Positions 20,209-32,301 of a stretch of DNA of 64,000 nucleotides are shown one piece after another. Below the pieces are notes generated by a model that was not told where the DNA came from, did no database searches, and saw nothing but the letters and a program-made list of their open reading frames with translations. The stretch lies in the NCBI GenBank assembly GCA_016630955.3, contig CM049999.1, forward strand, positions 372,001 through 436,000, written 5' to 3'. The DNA is from Didymella arachidicola. Its lineage: Eukaryota; Ascomycota; Dothideomycetes; Pleosporales; Didymellaceae. Made by a program: the position numbers and the translations under genes. Each line of letters starts with the position of its first letter. The stretch's first letter is position 1.

Positions 20209-21668
20209 ATGTCATCTTCCATACGCTACGGTAGGCGCGTTGTGCATACCACACCCCATCGCCATGTCACAGCTACCACGCAATCTGGATCAACCCAAGA
20301 CCACCCTATCGAGCTCGAAGACACGCCACCACCAGAGCAGCCAGCCGCATCGTCGAAGAAGCCGAAAGGAAGGTCTGTCAATAAACCTGCCCGCGACGCT
20401 AAAGGTCGCTTCATCAAGTCAGACGCCCATCCGGAGCCAAAATCAGACCGCAATAAGGTTGTGAAGGCTACGCCACCGCCGAAATCCAAGAAACAAGCTC
20501 CAATTGGAAAGACCGAATGTATCATCTGCGCTACTTCTAAGAGCAACCGCATGTTCAAAGCATCTGCTGTGGAGGGAACATGCGGACACTTCGAAGGTGT
20601 ATGCGACACTTGCGTCCAGAAGCAGATCAAGACAAAGATGTCGGAGCGACAGCTAATCGACGCTCACCTACCTTGCATGTTCCCAGAGTGTGAAGCAGTC
20701 CTCGACATTGCTGCACTGAAGAGCGTTTTGTCCAAGGCCCTTTTCCAGACGTAACTGACATTCTCCAGAAATCGCGCTCAAGCACTAACAACAAACAGAT
20801 GGGACGCCGCTGTCACCAAGCACCTCCTTGCCACAGACGAATCGTACATGGCCTGTCTCAACCCAAAGTGCGGCGATTACTTCTCCATCGAGCACTGTGG
20901 TAGTAAAGACAAGGACTCAAGCAGCAAAACCAAATCCGAATCCAAGTCAAAACAAGAGGAGAACACCAAGCCCGAAAAGGTAGCCTGCCCATACTGTGAG
21001 CACACAATCTGCTTGTCCTGCGACCGCCCGTGGCACTCAGGCTCCTGCGATAGCGTAAAGAAGCGCGAGGACAAAATGTCCGAAAAAGCCATCAAGAATC
21101 TCGGTGCAAAGCCGTGCCCCGGGTGCGGTGCCACCATCGAGAAGAACGGGGGTTGTGATCATATGAAATGTAAGTTTCCATGCCTTTCGAGACACCTTTC
21201 CTTTAGATTTACTGACCACCTACAGGCGGTAGTTGCGATCGCCATTTCTGCTGGGAATGTCTCGGTCCATTCAGAGGCAACACCGACGACCATGCAGAGG
21301 GCTGCTCGCAGCGGCGTCTAATGATTGCCCAAGACCCAGGCAACTTCGTCCAAGACAACCTCACCGACGCCCAGCTCAACGCACTCATTGAGCGTGCTCG
21401 GCGGGACCTCGGTGCTGATCGCGTGCTGCAGCTGGGCGTTCAGCTTGACCAACGCCGCAACGATAATCCGGTTGGTCTTGCTCCTCCGCGCCTACCAGTT
21501 CCTCGCCCTCGCCCGCAGGATACGGCTGCAATGCGGGCACCTCCGCGCAACCTGGGTCTTGCTCCTCCGCGCCTTATGGTACCAGTTCCTCGCCCTCACC
21601 CGCAGGCTCAGGCTGGAGGTCGTCCGCGTCCTACGCAGCGTGAGCGAGACGCCAGACCGACGCGTTGA
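20209..21668 (+). CDS. RBR-type E3 ubiquitin ligase
   Basis: Three exons (20209-20750, 20799-21169, 21226-21668) give 451 residues. A disordered basic N-terminus (about 100 residues) precedes RING1 (CIICATSKSNRMF, CGHFEGVCDTCV, LPCMFPEC). The in-between-RING domain runs from YMACLNPKCGDYFSIEHC to CPYCEHTICLSCDRPWHSGSC. The last RING has CPGCGATIEKNGGCDHMKC and CGSCDRHFCWECLG; in this class its active-site cysteine takes ubiquitin as a thioester. The second intron splits the codon for the cysteine in HMKC, and splicing restores it, which supports the model. The tail is Pro/Arg-rich with a duplicated GLAPPRL...VPRPRP unit. Substrates are unknown. It resembles the large, mostly unstudied set of fungal RBR ligases. 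Confidence 0.92.
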
Positions 21669-22085
21669 TCGACTTTGGCGAGCTGGTGGGTAGCAAACAC
21701 ACGGATATTTCTTTGGTCGGCTACATTGCCTTGTATAAGTAGGCCTTTGTATGATCAACGAGTCGGCGCTGTGGTCGCACTTCGTTAGACCAGAAGAGTT
21801 TGAGATGAGATATGGAATTGGGAAAAACGATGAAACATGGGTATGATACTTTACGGCGAATATGAGCAAAAGCAACCTGATTGTAATAATACATATGGCA
21901 CCCACGGATGTACATATTTGACACGTACTTGTACAAACCTCAACAGTCTCAAGTACACTGAAAAGTTGGTCGCGACGATAGGGTTGTCATAGCTGCCAGA
22001 GCTAATATCAGGTCGCGAGAGCTTCGCAGAAATTTACTGACTGCCTCCTAAGATTTCTGGGATTCAGCTGCCCGAGAGCCTGACT
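21669..22085. other. Tail-to-tail intergenic region
   Basis: It lies between the stop codons of the RBR ligase (+) and PGS1 (-). AT-rich with several poly(A)-like motifs on both strands. No gene seen. Confidence 0.45.
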
Positions 22086-24050
22086 TTACAACGCACCGCC
22101 AAGCACCCTCACAGCCCACATGCTCAGCCTGACACTCAAACTGACTTTCCGCTCCGGTTTTTCAAATTCCGCCTCGCTGACAGGCTTGGCGTGCTCATTC
22201 AGCCACTTCACTTCCTCGCCCAGCCGACGCCTCAAGCCAGGATCCGAGGTCGCAATGATGACGTTGGCCTCGAGATCCAGTTCGTACGAGCGCTTGGTGT
22301 AGTTGGAGGAACCGATGACTGTTAGACTGGGGTCTTCTTGCGAGCTGGATTCGGCGACCGGAGTAGCAGTGCGCTCGCTGACTGCAGAAGTCTTCCCAGC
22401 GGTCCCGTCGCCAGCGTGAGGAAATGATACCCACAGCCCCTTGGCATGATACGTCCAGCCACCCTCCTCATTGACCTTGCCGAACCTCCACTCCTTCAGC
22501 GTCACGCTCTCGCTCAGCCCCTCGTACTTGACTTTCCGCAGGAACATTTTCGCAAGGTGCGTGTATGCGTCTGGCAACATGCCGCTCACGCCCTTGCTGC
22601 CGTAAAACCCGTTCGCGTGTGGGTGCGCAGTGAGTACGGTGCCGCTTGCGGGCCGTGTCGAGAGCAGGAGACGCCGAAACGAGGACGTCATGTTGAAGTA
22701 GCCGGCTGTGAAGGTCCACGATGAGCCGTGTAAGGGCGGGCGTGTAAGGGAGGAGAGAATTGTCGTGAGGGCTGGAAGCTCAGTGGAGGTGCTGAGAAGT
22801 GGGACGAGGGAAAGGACGGGATAGATTGTCGTTGTGCTTGTTGAGTCGGAAATCTGGCGCGCTGGAGAGTTGGAGGGCGTGAGAAGGTGGCTCAGATGCT
22901 TTGAGGCGCTAGCCTTAAAGTTTGACGGCGAGTCCAGAGGGGATGGCGCGGGGTTACTGGATGGCCAAGTCATGGTGTAGCCGCCACTGCCCTCTTTTGC
23001 TGAGGGTTGAATGTCGAAGGACAGCTTTGCGACACCGTCGTGAATCATGGCAAAATAGTCTGTGAGGTCCTTGGAGCGGAAAAGGTGGTATCGATCCTGG
23101 CGATTGGTAAAGTAGTCTGAACTTAAATTCGCGCCGGACATGATTATTTCATCGTCGACTCCGTAGAGCTTCATGTGTTGCAGGCCCCAACCTTCGTTAA
23201 TTCGCTTGGGTATATACTTCTTTCGCAGGCCGGTCAAGTTGGGTGTGTGGTACATGCGCACTTCGACTCGCTCTGCGCCAAATTCTGATATCAAAGGCGC
23301 AAGGAGAGACGCACTTGAAGGATCGGGGGTCTCTCGAGTTCCACGGAGAGAGTCTGTCAAGAATGATACATGCAGACTGGGGTTGTGCTGGAGTGCTGTT
23401 CGGATGGTGGAGATGAGCTCATGTTCGGTCTTGCCAATGTACAATGTCGATAGATAGACACGCCGTTGAGCCTGAGAGATCTTGGCCTGATGCTGATCAG
23501 TAAATTTTTTGTGGATTTGCGGTAGGACCAGAGTTGCATACATCAAGAGGACACGACATTCTGTGCTCTGCCTACAGTCTGACACTGCATCATTGGTCGC
23601 TCAAGTCATTCATTTCCGGTGGTCACAATTGACGCTCGATCGAATATGACATATGGAATCGAGATAGCCTTGAACATGAAATGACAGAAGGATAACAGTT
23701 GGAACAGCGAGCAGCTTGACCCTCAAGTGGCTAACAGCCAGCCTCGACCTTTGACATGAAAATGAGAAAAGGAGATGCGATCAACCTACTTTGAGCGTTT
23801 CATAGAATGCAGCCGGTGTTTGTATGATTGTGATCTGATCTGGCTGCATCTCGAATCTTGGCGCTATCCTGTCCAGGTCTGTTGTGATTGTGGCAAGCAT
23901 GGAAGCTTGACTCTGTGGTGCTGCGGCCATAGGAGGCGCGTTCGCGGTCGAATACCGCCTTGCTGTTCTGACAGGCCGCGTGAAGTTTCTCAAACTCCTT
24001 TTTACAGCAACTCTGGGTAACTGCGATCTCATACACCCACTTAGTATCAT
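22086..24050 (-). CDS. pgs1: Phosphatidylglycerophosphate synthase, mitochondrial
   Basis: Two exons: 24050-23790 (87 codons) and 23486-22086, giving 553 residues. The enzyme makes phosphatidylglycerophosphate from CDP-diacylglycerol and glycerol-3-phosphate, the first committed step to cardiolipin, at the inner mitochondrial membrane. It belongs to the phospholipase D superfamily. The first HKD-like site is HMKLYGVDDEIIMSGANLSS; the second is YHAKGLWVS plus SSNYTKRSYELDLEAN. RRVYLSTLYIGKTEHEL is also typical. The N-terminus is Arg-rich without acids (RSQLPRVAVKRSLRNFTRPV), fitting a mitochondrial presequence. ATG at 24050 or 24032 could start it. The 303-nt intron is long for this window; I found no extra exon in it. 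The acceptor at 23487 is chosen because it keeps the family spacing before RRVYLS. The start faces NDUFA12 across only 186 bp. Confidence 0.93.
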
Positions 24051-24236
24051 GTTGATCAATGAGGCGCGTCTTGAGGTTGAGGCGCTGTGGTTGAGCCTCT
24101 TGAAGTTTTGAGGCTCGGCCAGAGCAGGGGTCATCCATTCTAAGCCGTAACCAGCAAAGCGCATATGGGGCTTGGCGCATCGTCAATGAACGCTTCACGA
24201 CTGGTCGACGGGAAGGACAGTACAGTCAACGCCGCC
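24051..24236. promoter_or_regulatory. Short bidirectional promoter, PGS1 / NDUFA12
   Basis: 186 bp separate the start codons of two nuclear genes for mitochondrial inner-membrane functions. If the PGS1 start is at 24032 the gap is 204 bp. The two genes must share regulatory DNA. I did not identify specific factor sites. Confidence 0.6.
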
Positions 24237-24979
24237 ATGTCGACACTTATGAGGACGCTGCGCAACTTGCGCAAGATTGGCTTCAAGGTTTGTGTTTCCC
24301 GCAGCTTCCGTGGAATTTGCAGCGCTAATTGACCTCTTTCACAGGAGTATGGCCACCAGATGCAGGTACGCATTCGACCCCACGCTTCGATTACCGCCCG
24401 TGGACACGACTGACCGAGGGTGCGCGCATGAATAGCACATTGGTATGCTTGGATACAATCATGGGGAAGAGAACGGTGGGCTGAACAAGTGCAGGTGATA
24501 CCAAGGCCGGAACCTTCATCGGTCTCGACAAGTACGGCAACAAGTACTACGAGAACCTTGCTGAGGAGCTTCCATGTGAGCATGCGAGAGGATTTATTGC
24601 ACGGGCGAGAAAGTGACGATCGGCAGTGAGAACCCGCTGGGTGGACTACAAGGACCACGAGTTCGACCCGTTAAGTTGCTCGAGACACAGTCATGCGAGC
24701 CTGGCTAACGACCGCGCAGCTCTCATATCGAGCCCGGCTGGCACGCCTGGATGTCCTACATGGTTGACAAGTCGCCTGCTGAGGACAAGCTCCTCCAGCG
24801 TGAGGTCCGCGTGTGGGAGCCCAAGGAGCACAGGCCTACCCTTACCTGGAGCCGCTCCGGATACAAGCCATACAGCACGTATGTGGAATTCGCTCCTATC
24901 AATTGAAGTCTGCTGACAAAGGCCCAGAGTCAAGAACAAGATCGCTCCGTGGACACCGACTGCCAAGGCACGCGCGTAG
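24237..24979 (+). CDS. nuo-13.4: Complex I accessory subunit NDUFA12 (13.4 kDa)
   Basis: Seven exons in 743 bp: 24237-24287, 24345-24365, 24436-24442, 24495-24575, 24627-24669, 24720-24878 and 24928-24979. They give 137 residues, the family's usual length. The product reads MSTLMRTLRNLRKIGFKEYG, HQMQHIGDTKAGTFIG, DKYGNKYYENLAEELP, RTRWVDYKDHEFDPSHIEPG, WHAWMSYMVDK and KIAPWTPTAKARA, a clear B17.2/NDUFA12 protein of the complex I peripheral arm. Exon 2 is 21 nt and exon 3 only 7 nt (CACATTG between AATAG and GTATGC). The 7-nt exon is needed both to keep frame and to supply the conserved Ile-Gly before DTKAG. All six introns have GT...AG ends. Confidence 0.93.
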
Positions 24980-26617
24980 ATTTCTGGGTTTTTTTGTTAG
25001 CAATATATATATCAGGACGAATCAAAGGCCAGAGTCACTCCCACTTTCAGCGTCTTCATGAGCGCATAGAATTGCGCCCTTTACGTAGACGCACTAGGGA
25101 TGCGCGCCCTGTAAGGCATACGCTACTGCTCACGATGGCTCATAAATGACCTCTGGGCAGTGGTCTAACAGTAAGACTCATACTTTGAGTTCCAGGAACG
25201 GCAATGCTCGACAGCATGTAGCTTGTCATGTCTTCTTGTGAATTGAACCACTTTGCAACATTGGTACCCGTCTCATGTTTAAGGTCAAGGTGTGGGTAGA
25301 TAGATTCCGAAGCTTTTGTTCACATCTTCCAATTGATGCACGACGTGATGGTATCACCAGACTGCAAACAACGAAGCAAGTGTGTTTGGGGGTCTGTACC
25401 TGCTTGGCACTCGTAACGACTCGCGATTTTGGAGCTTTGCAGCGATGTGAGACCGGTGGATGCAAGTGGGTGAGCTCAGGTCGCACTAGACAATCAATGC
25501 TGGCGGACGCGTGCTATCTTGCGCGAGTCGGCGAAAATGGCGGAGCAGTGCACAGCAGCAACCCATGCGCAGGCGGTTCCATGGTTACACCCTACAAGCT
25601 TGCGTGCTGTCAAAAGGAAATGAAACCGCGCACAACTGACACGTGCTGCTGCACCACGAGAACTGGAGTGAAGCGGGGAGCATGGCAGGCACGTTGCAGC
25701 GTGATCCACTGTTATCAACGAGCTTCCTCATACGACGGCCGTCGAGGTTAGACACCGTTTAGAGCAGGTGCTGGCCTACCCCGGATCCACCCATCAGCAC
25801 ACTGGCAGTGCTGCTATTGGACGCTGTGCGATCCTCACGATACGCGACATGCTGTTGCGCGTGCAGTGGGTGAGCTTGTTCGTTGAAGCGCATTGTCGAG
25901 ATTGCTTCTCTCCAGACTCCATCTGCTATGGGCCATGGCGTCTACCGTGTTTGCTCAATAGCGTGCTTCGCGGGAAGCTTCGCACCATTTGATCGCCGGC
26001 AAGCTACGCGCAGAGCGCAGGCGTCTAACTTGAGATGGCCGATTGCTGAACCGCTCGTGCATCCGCGTCTGCACAACGGTCAACCGTAGCCCATGGCCGT
26101 GACTCAGAGCGGTGTACACACAGCGGGTCGCCTAGCCAGGAGCGCGTGAACGACTCGCGCTCGGCATCAAGAGTGGGAGCGCTCTTATACAAACGTTACG
26201 CAGACCCAGTCTGCCTCATTCCCTCCATCACCAGTGCTCCAGCCAGAGGTCTCGCTGATCGGGGCAGACGGTATCTAATCAGATCAACGCCTGTGCTTTA
26301 ACGGTTTCGGCTCGACAGGCGGCGAAATTGAAGATTACATCACGCTGCATTCGGCGCGTGAACATCAGTGCAAAAGGCTCTTGCTCCGCTAGTGAAGTGG
26401 GCAACTCTCGCCTTCCCACGAACAGCGATCACCCAGGTACTCAGGCTGGTGTTTGTTTACCGCGCAGTGTCCACCTAGAAATCTCCTCGCCAACGCGCCC
26501 GCTGAGCTCCTTTCGATGAGAGTGTATATCTGCTGGTAGTTAGTCGCAGAGTTGGGAGCTGTCGCCGCGGAATCTCTGCGAACACCACCGCCGGCCGTTC
26601 ACAGAGTGCAGAGCATC
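24980..26617. other. Intergenic, about 1.6 kb, no gene supported
   Basis: Upstream region of the ABCC transporter. A 158-codon plus-strand open frame (25275-25751) is Cys/Thr-rich without any recognisable pattern and lacks a credible context. I see no mobile element or RNA gene. The last 300 bp before 26618 are likely promoter and leader. Confidence 0.5.
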
Positions 26618-29600
26618 ATGTTCGCCCAATGCAAAGGCCCTTTCTGGGGTGTGGACGACTTTTCGAGGTGCTTCGAACTAGAGTGAGTGTCTCCAGCGCC
26701 GCCAACAATTCTCCGCCGAGGTTGTTGATGTGAAGCTCTGTGGCATTGCTTTCGCATGCTCGATTGTCGCATTGCCTCCTACCATTGAGGGACTGCTTAC
26801 TGACCGTCTCACAGCTATCTCTCGACATTATTTCCGCTATTCTTTTGCGGCGTGTCCGTCATTTACCTCTTAATACAGCTGTACTTCGCCGCCACCGCGA
26901 CAAAGTACTACCACGCGTACTCGGCACTCGAAGACCCCCGACACGTCTGGTCCTTCCAGAGCCCTAACTACGACGGCGAAGCGGCAGACACGGATTCCGA
27001 AGATGAGTTCGACCGGAACGAGCAGAGAGCGCTGCTTCAACCCACCATGAGCCGCCAGACCATGTCCACCACCGCCGTCACCAAGCCGCGCGGCGAAGTC
27101 ACCATAGTAGTCCTGGAAGAGGCGGCTGTTCTTGCGCAGCTTGCAGTCCATGTCGCCGTCTTCTTCACAGGCGCGTGGGGCCGGCGCGGGAGAACGGCGG
27201 CCATTGCAAACATTGCCGTCTGGTCGTACATCGCCACACTCGCCTCTCTTCGCCTTTTGTTCTCTAGCACGAGCAAGTGGTCCTTTCCGAAGCTATGGTA
27301 TCACACTGCGTTCATCTACGGCGCCCAATGGGTACTCTCGGCTCTGCTCTTTCGCTCAGCAATCATCCACCCGCGCTCCGATGTCCAGCAAAAGCTCGCC
27401 ATTGCTGACTTCGCGCTCATCTCGCTGCTTTTCTTCATCTCGCTAGGGTCCAGGAAGGGGAACAAGGCTGTCGAATTAGAGTACGAGGGAGATATTCTGC
27501 CGGCCAGGGAACCTATAGCTAGCGTTTTCTCGCTTGCCACCTTCAGCTGGGTGGATTCAATCGTTTGGACTGGATACAAGAAGACATACGAGCTGTCAGA
27601 CGTTTGGAACCTTGCTCCAAAAGACAAAGCAGCAGCGGTCATCTCCAACTACCGCCAGGTCAAGCGCACTTCTCAGTTGGCTTACCATCTTCTGGGTTAC
27701 TTCAAGCGCGGTCTTCTCATCCAAGCTGGCTGGGCTGCAATTTCAGGTTTCCTTACATTTGCTCCCACGTTGCTTCTAAAAGCCATCCTCGAGTACGTTG
27801 AGGCTCCAGATCTGACGCCACAAAATGCGGCATGGTTCTACGTTCTCCTACTTTTCGTCTCTGGCTGCCTTTCGGCGCTTGCTGACGGCCAAGCGCTGTG
27901 GATCGGCCGCAAGATTTGCATCCGTCTGCGTGCAGTCATCATCGGGGAGATCTATGCCAAAGCATTGAAACGCCGAGCCGCGGCTACAACTGATAAGGTT
28001 TTGGGCGAGGAGAAAAAGAACAAAGGCAACGACGAGGGAGGAGACCCCAAAAAGAAAGGCACGATCAAAAGGATGATGACCTGGGGTCGAAAGAAGAAGA
28101 AGACACCTATCGAGGGTCCTAAGCAGAACCAGGAGGACAACACTAAGCCCGAATCCGACGCTCAAGTCACTACCGGGGCCATTATCAATCTCATGGCCGT
28201 CGACGCCTTCAAAGTTAGCGAGATTTGTGCTTACCTGCACTTTCTATGGGCCAACACTCCTGTCCAAGTCGTTGTCGCAGTTGTACTGCTCTACCGGATT
28301 CTTGGATACAGTAGTATTGCTGGTATCGGCATGATGGTCATTCTTCTCCCAATCAACATGTACGTTGCAAGCCAGTTCTCTAAGATCCAAAAACTCATCT
28401 TGGCGGCCACCGACGCTCGTATCCACACCACTAACGAGGTCCTGACCAACATCCGCATTATCAAGTACTTTGCTTGGGAGCAACGGTTCATTGGGCTGGT
28501 CAACGAGAAGCGTTACGTGGAGCTGAAGCATCTTCGTCGGCGTTACATTCTTTGGGCGATCGCAGCGACGATCTGGTCTGGGTCACCAGTGTTCATCACT
28601 TTCCTCTCCTTTTTCGTTTACACCAATATCGAACACAAGGCTCTGATACCCTCGGTCGCTTTCACCGCGCTTTCGCTCTTCCAAATCCTGCGAATTCCTC
28701 TGGATCAGCTGGCTGATATGGTCGCCCACGTTCAAGAGTCGAGAGTATCTGTTGACCGTATCGAGGAATACCTGAATGAGCCGGAGACCGAAAAGTATTC
28801 GCAACTGACTACTGGAGAGAAGGATGAGAATGGTCAGAGCATCATTGGCTTCAAAGAGGGCACGTTCAGCTGGGGTGGCAAGGATATGAAGGACCAGGCT
28901 TCTGCCGATGCTTTCAAGCTCATGGATATCGACATCAAGTTCAACACTGGACAGCTCAATGTGATTGCTGGGCCTACCGGTTCCGGAAAGACATCCCTGC
29001 TGATGGCGCTGCTGGGAGAGATGACAAAGCTGAAGGGCGACGTTTATCTCCCTGGAGGTGTCAGTCGTGAAGATCTCCGGCCCGACCCTGAGACCGGACT
29101 TCTTGAGAGCGTTGCCTACTGCGCACAACAGGCTTGGCTGGTCAACGGTACTGTCAAGGAGAACATTGTCTTCGCGGGTGACTGGGACGCGCAGCGGTAC
29201 GAAGATGTCATCGTGGCTTGCTCACTGAAGCGCGACCTCGAGATTCTCGACGGGGGTGACGAGACTATCGTCGGTGAGAAGGGTGTGACCCTTTCCGGCG
29301 GTCAGAAGCAGCGCATCTCTCTCGCTCGCGCCATATACAGCAAAGCACGACATGTCCTCCTCGATGATGTTCTTAGCGCTGTGGACTCGCACACTGCCAA
29401 ATGGATCTTCGATTATGCCCTCAACGGTCAGCTTATGCTCGACCGTACATGCATCTTAGTCACACACAATGTCAGCTTGTGTCTGCCTTACGCCGATTTC
29501 GCTGTCGTTCTGGAGAACGGCCGGGTAGTTGCTCAAGGATCAGCTGACCAGGTCATTGACTCCGGCAAACTTACTGAGGAAGTCTCCAAGTCGAGGCCCG

Positions 29601-32002
29601 CTTCTCGTGGTGCTTCAAAGCCACCGTCTGAGGTACCCTCAGATGTCGGTGGCGAGGAGGCTGATGGGGAAGTTTCTCACACAAATGGGACTGCGAACGG
29701 GAAAGCCGATGGCAAGGTTTCCAAAAAGGCAGCCAACAACCCTCTGGAAGAGACCAAGGCAGAAGGAGGAGTAAAGCTGAGCATTATTCTGATGTACCTT
29801 AAGGCTATGGGTCCGTGGTACTATTGGGTTGGTGCCTCAATCGCTTTCGTCGCACAGCAGATCTCATCTGTATCAACGAACCTCTGGATCCGGACATGGG
29901 CCAACGCATACGCAGACAAAGGCTTCTCGACAATGGGCCATCACAATCGCTCTCCTATCACTCATGCCCCGACGATGTTTGGGTCAAGCACTTGCCTGAA
30001 CAGTGGTACTTGCAGCTGGAACGTCCCGTTCTTCAACCAGCCTGAAGAGAAGTCATACATCTATAGCTCGTCCATGCAGACGACCTTTGCCGGCTCGGAT
30101 GACTCTGGTGTTGATTCGACCTATTTCCTTGTTATCTACGCTATTCTTGGTTTGATCTTCATGTTCATCACTTTCCTCCGCGAGGGCTTCCTGTTTGGTG
30201 GTTCGCTCGCTGCTTCACGACGCGTACATGAGCGCCTCATCCAGAAGGTCACTCACGCCAAGTTCCGCTTCTTCGATCAAACCCCCCTAGGTCAGCTTAT
30301 GAACAGGTTTTCGAAGGATATCGAATCCGTGGACCAGGAAGTCGCACCTGTCGCCATTGGTGTGGTTCACTGCTTGGCTTCCATCATCACTATTGTCATT
30401 CTGATCTCGGTCATCACGCCCGCATTCCTCATTGCTGGTGTCTTCATCTCGATTCTTTACTTCCTCATCGGTCGCTTCTACATCAACTCTTCCCGCGACC
30501 TCAAACGTCTGGAGTCTGTTCACCGCAGTCCTTTGTACCAGCAGTTTGGCGAAACTCTTTCCGGTATGACGACCATCCGAGCCTATGGAGATGAGCGTCG
30601 ATTCGTTCGCGAGAACCTTGCGAAGATCAACACACAGCACCGACCCTTCATTTACCTCTGGGCCGCTAACAGGTGGCTCGCTTTCCGAGTGGACGTTGTT
30701 GGTGCTCTCGTTGCCTTCTTTGCAGGCACATTCGTTGTCCTGAGCGTTGGGAAGATCGATGCAGGGGCTGCCGGTCTGGCGCTTACCTACGCTGTCACTT
30801 TCACGGAGAACGTACTGTGGTTCGTGCGTCTCTACTCAGCCAACGAGCAGAACATGAACTCGGTTGAGCGTGTCAAGGAGTATCTCGATGTCGATCAGGA
30901 AGCTCCAGCTGTCATTCCTGAGACTCGCCCTCCTTCCAACTGGCCGAGCAAAGGATCTGTGGAATTTATCAACTACAGTACTCGTTACAGACCCGACTTT
31001 GATCTTGTTCTCAAGGAAGTCACTTTCAAGATTCTGCCGGGCGAAAAGGTTGGCGTTGTGGGCAGAACGGGAGCAGGCAAAAGCTCTTTGGCTCTTGCCT
31101 TGTTCCGTGCTTTGGAAGCAGAGAAGGGCAAGATCTTGATCGACAATGTTGATGTGGGGTTGATCGGTCTCCAGGACTTGCGTGAGAGCATTGTGATGGT
31201 GCCTCAGGACCCAACACTGTTTACAGGAACTATCCGCAGCAACCTCGACCCGTTCTCTGTCTTCACCGATGAGGAGATCTTCACCGCTCTCCGCGAAGTC
31301 CACCTCATTGCCTCGGCTTCAGCAGCATCATCTGGCACAGCAACGCCCACCGGAACCACTACGCCTCCTAACGCCATCGAGATCCCTAAACCCACAAGCG
31401 GCGCCGTCGTAGCTGACGTGAACGCCAGCTATACCGGCTCCTCGACGGTAAACCCTGGCTCAATCCTCGCCAACCGCGAGTGGGCGCACGGCGAAACCGG
31501 CGATGACACCATCGTCGTAATACCCAACGGCACCGTCCTCGATACCGAGACGACTGCCCAAACTGCCCCGCAAGCCGACAACAAAAACCCCTTCCGCAAC
31601 CTTAACAGCCTCGTCTCAGAGTCCGGATCCAACCTCTCCCAGGGCCAGCGCCAGCTGCTTTGCCTTGCGCGCGCGCTGCTCAAAGCCCCGAAAGTCTTGC
31701 TCATGGACGAGGCCACTGCGAGTATTGACTACGCCACCGACGCCAAGATTCAAGAGACCATCCGTCTTATCAAAAACACGACTATCACTATTGCGCATCG
31801 CCTCCAGACGATTATCGATTACGATAAAGTCCTTGTTTTGGATAAGGGTGAGGTTGTTGAATTTGGCGACCCGCTTACCCTTGTTACGAAGGAAGGCGGG
31901 AGCTTTAGGAGTATGTGTGAGACGAGTGGGGAGCTGGAGAATCTCACCAAGACGGCGCAAGAAGCGATGGATGCGAAGAGGAAGAAGGCGGGGCTGGCTT
32001 AG
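26618..32002 (+). CDS. ABCC-family full ABC transporter (Ybt1/Bpt1-like)
   Basis: Two exons (26618-26682, 26815-32002) give 1750 residues. Exon 1 encodes MFAQCKGPFWGVDDFSRCFE and joins YLSTLFPLFFCG, the first membrane span. An N-terminal extra membrane domain (TMD0) precedes two TMD-NBD halves. NBD1: Walker A GPTGSGKTS near residue 740, signature LSGGQKQR near 847, Walker B LLDDVLSAVD, with Asp in place of the catalytic Glu, as is usual for NBD1 of this family. NBD2: Walker A GRTGAGKSS near 1437, signature LSQGQRQL near 1627, Walker B LLMDEATASID. Two insertions stand out: a Lys-rich loop of about 75 residues in TMD1 after KALKRR, and about 100 Thr/Ser/Ala-rich residues in NBD2 before the signature. 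Relatives are vacuolar or plasma-membrane pumps for bile acids, glutathione conjugates and drugs. The substrate is not deducible here. Confidence 0.95.
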
Positions 32003-32301
32003 GAGGCTACACGGTGCGCGGTGTCGTAAAGGGGAATAGAGAGTAGATAGAAGGGCTGTTCCTCAGCATTGTGAGCGTGCATTCTTTTCTTTTGTTATGT
32101 TATGGATTGGATGTGGGTGGTATTTTGTGCGCATTGTAGCGTAGACAGTAATGCAAAAGTCACAAGTCAATATTGCACGAGATTCGATCAATCAAATCGA
32201 CACGTCAAGCGTTTTGACCACTCGCTACTTTTACACACTGAGCTACAGGCTCCATCTATACGACACGCACCGCGCTCAAGATTGGCTTCGTACACACCCA
32301 T

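Noticed and set aside
25275..25751. 158-codon plus-strand frame, Cys/Thr-rich, upstream of the ABC transporter
   Set aside because: It has an ATG, but no recognisable motif, no signal peptide and no splice or context support; likely chance in a GC-balanced region.
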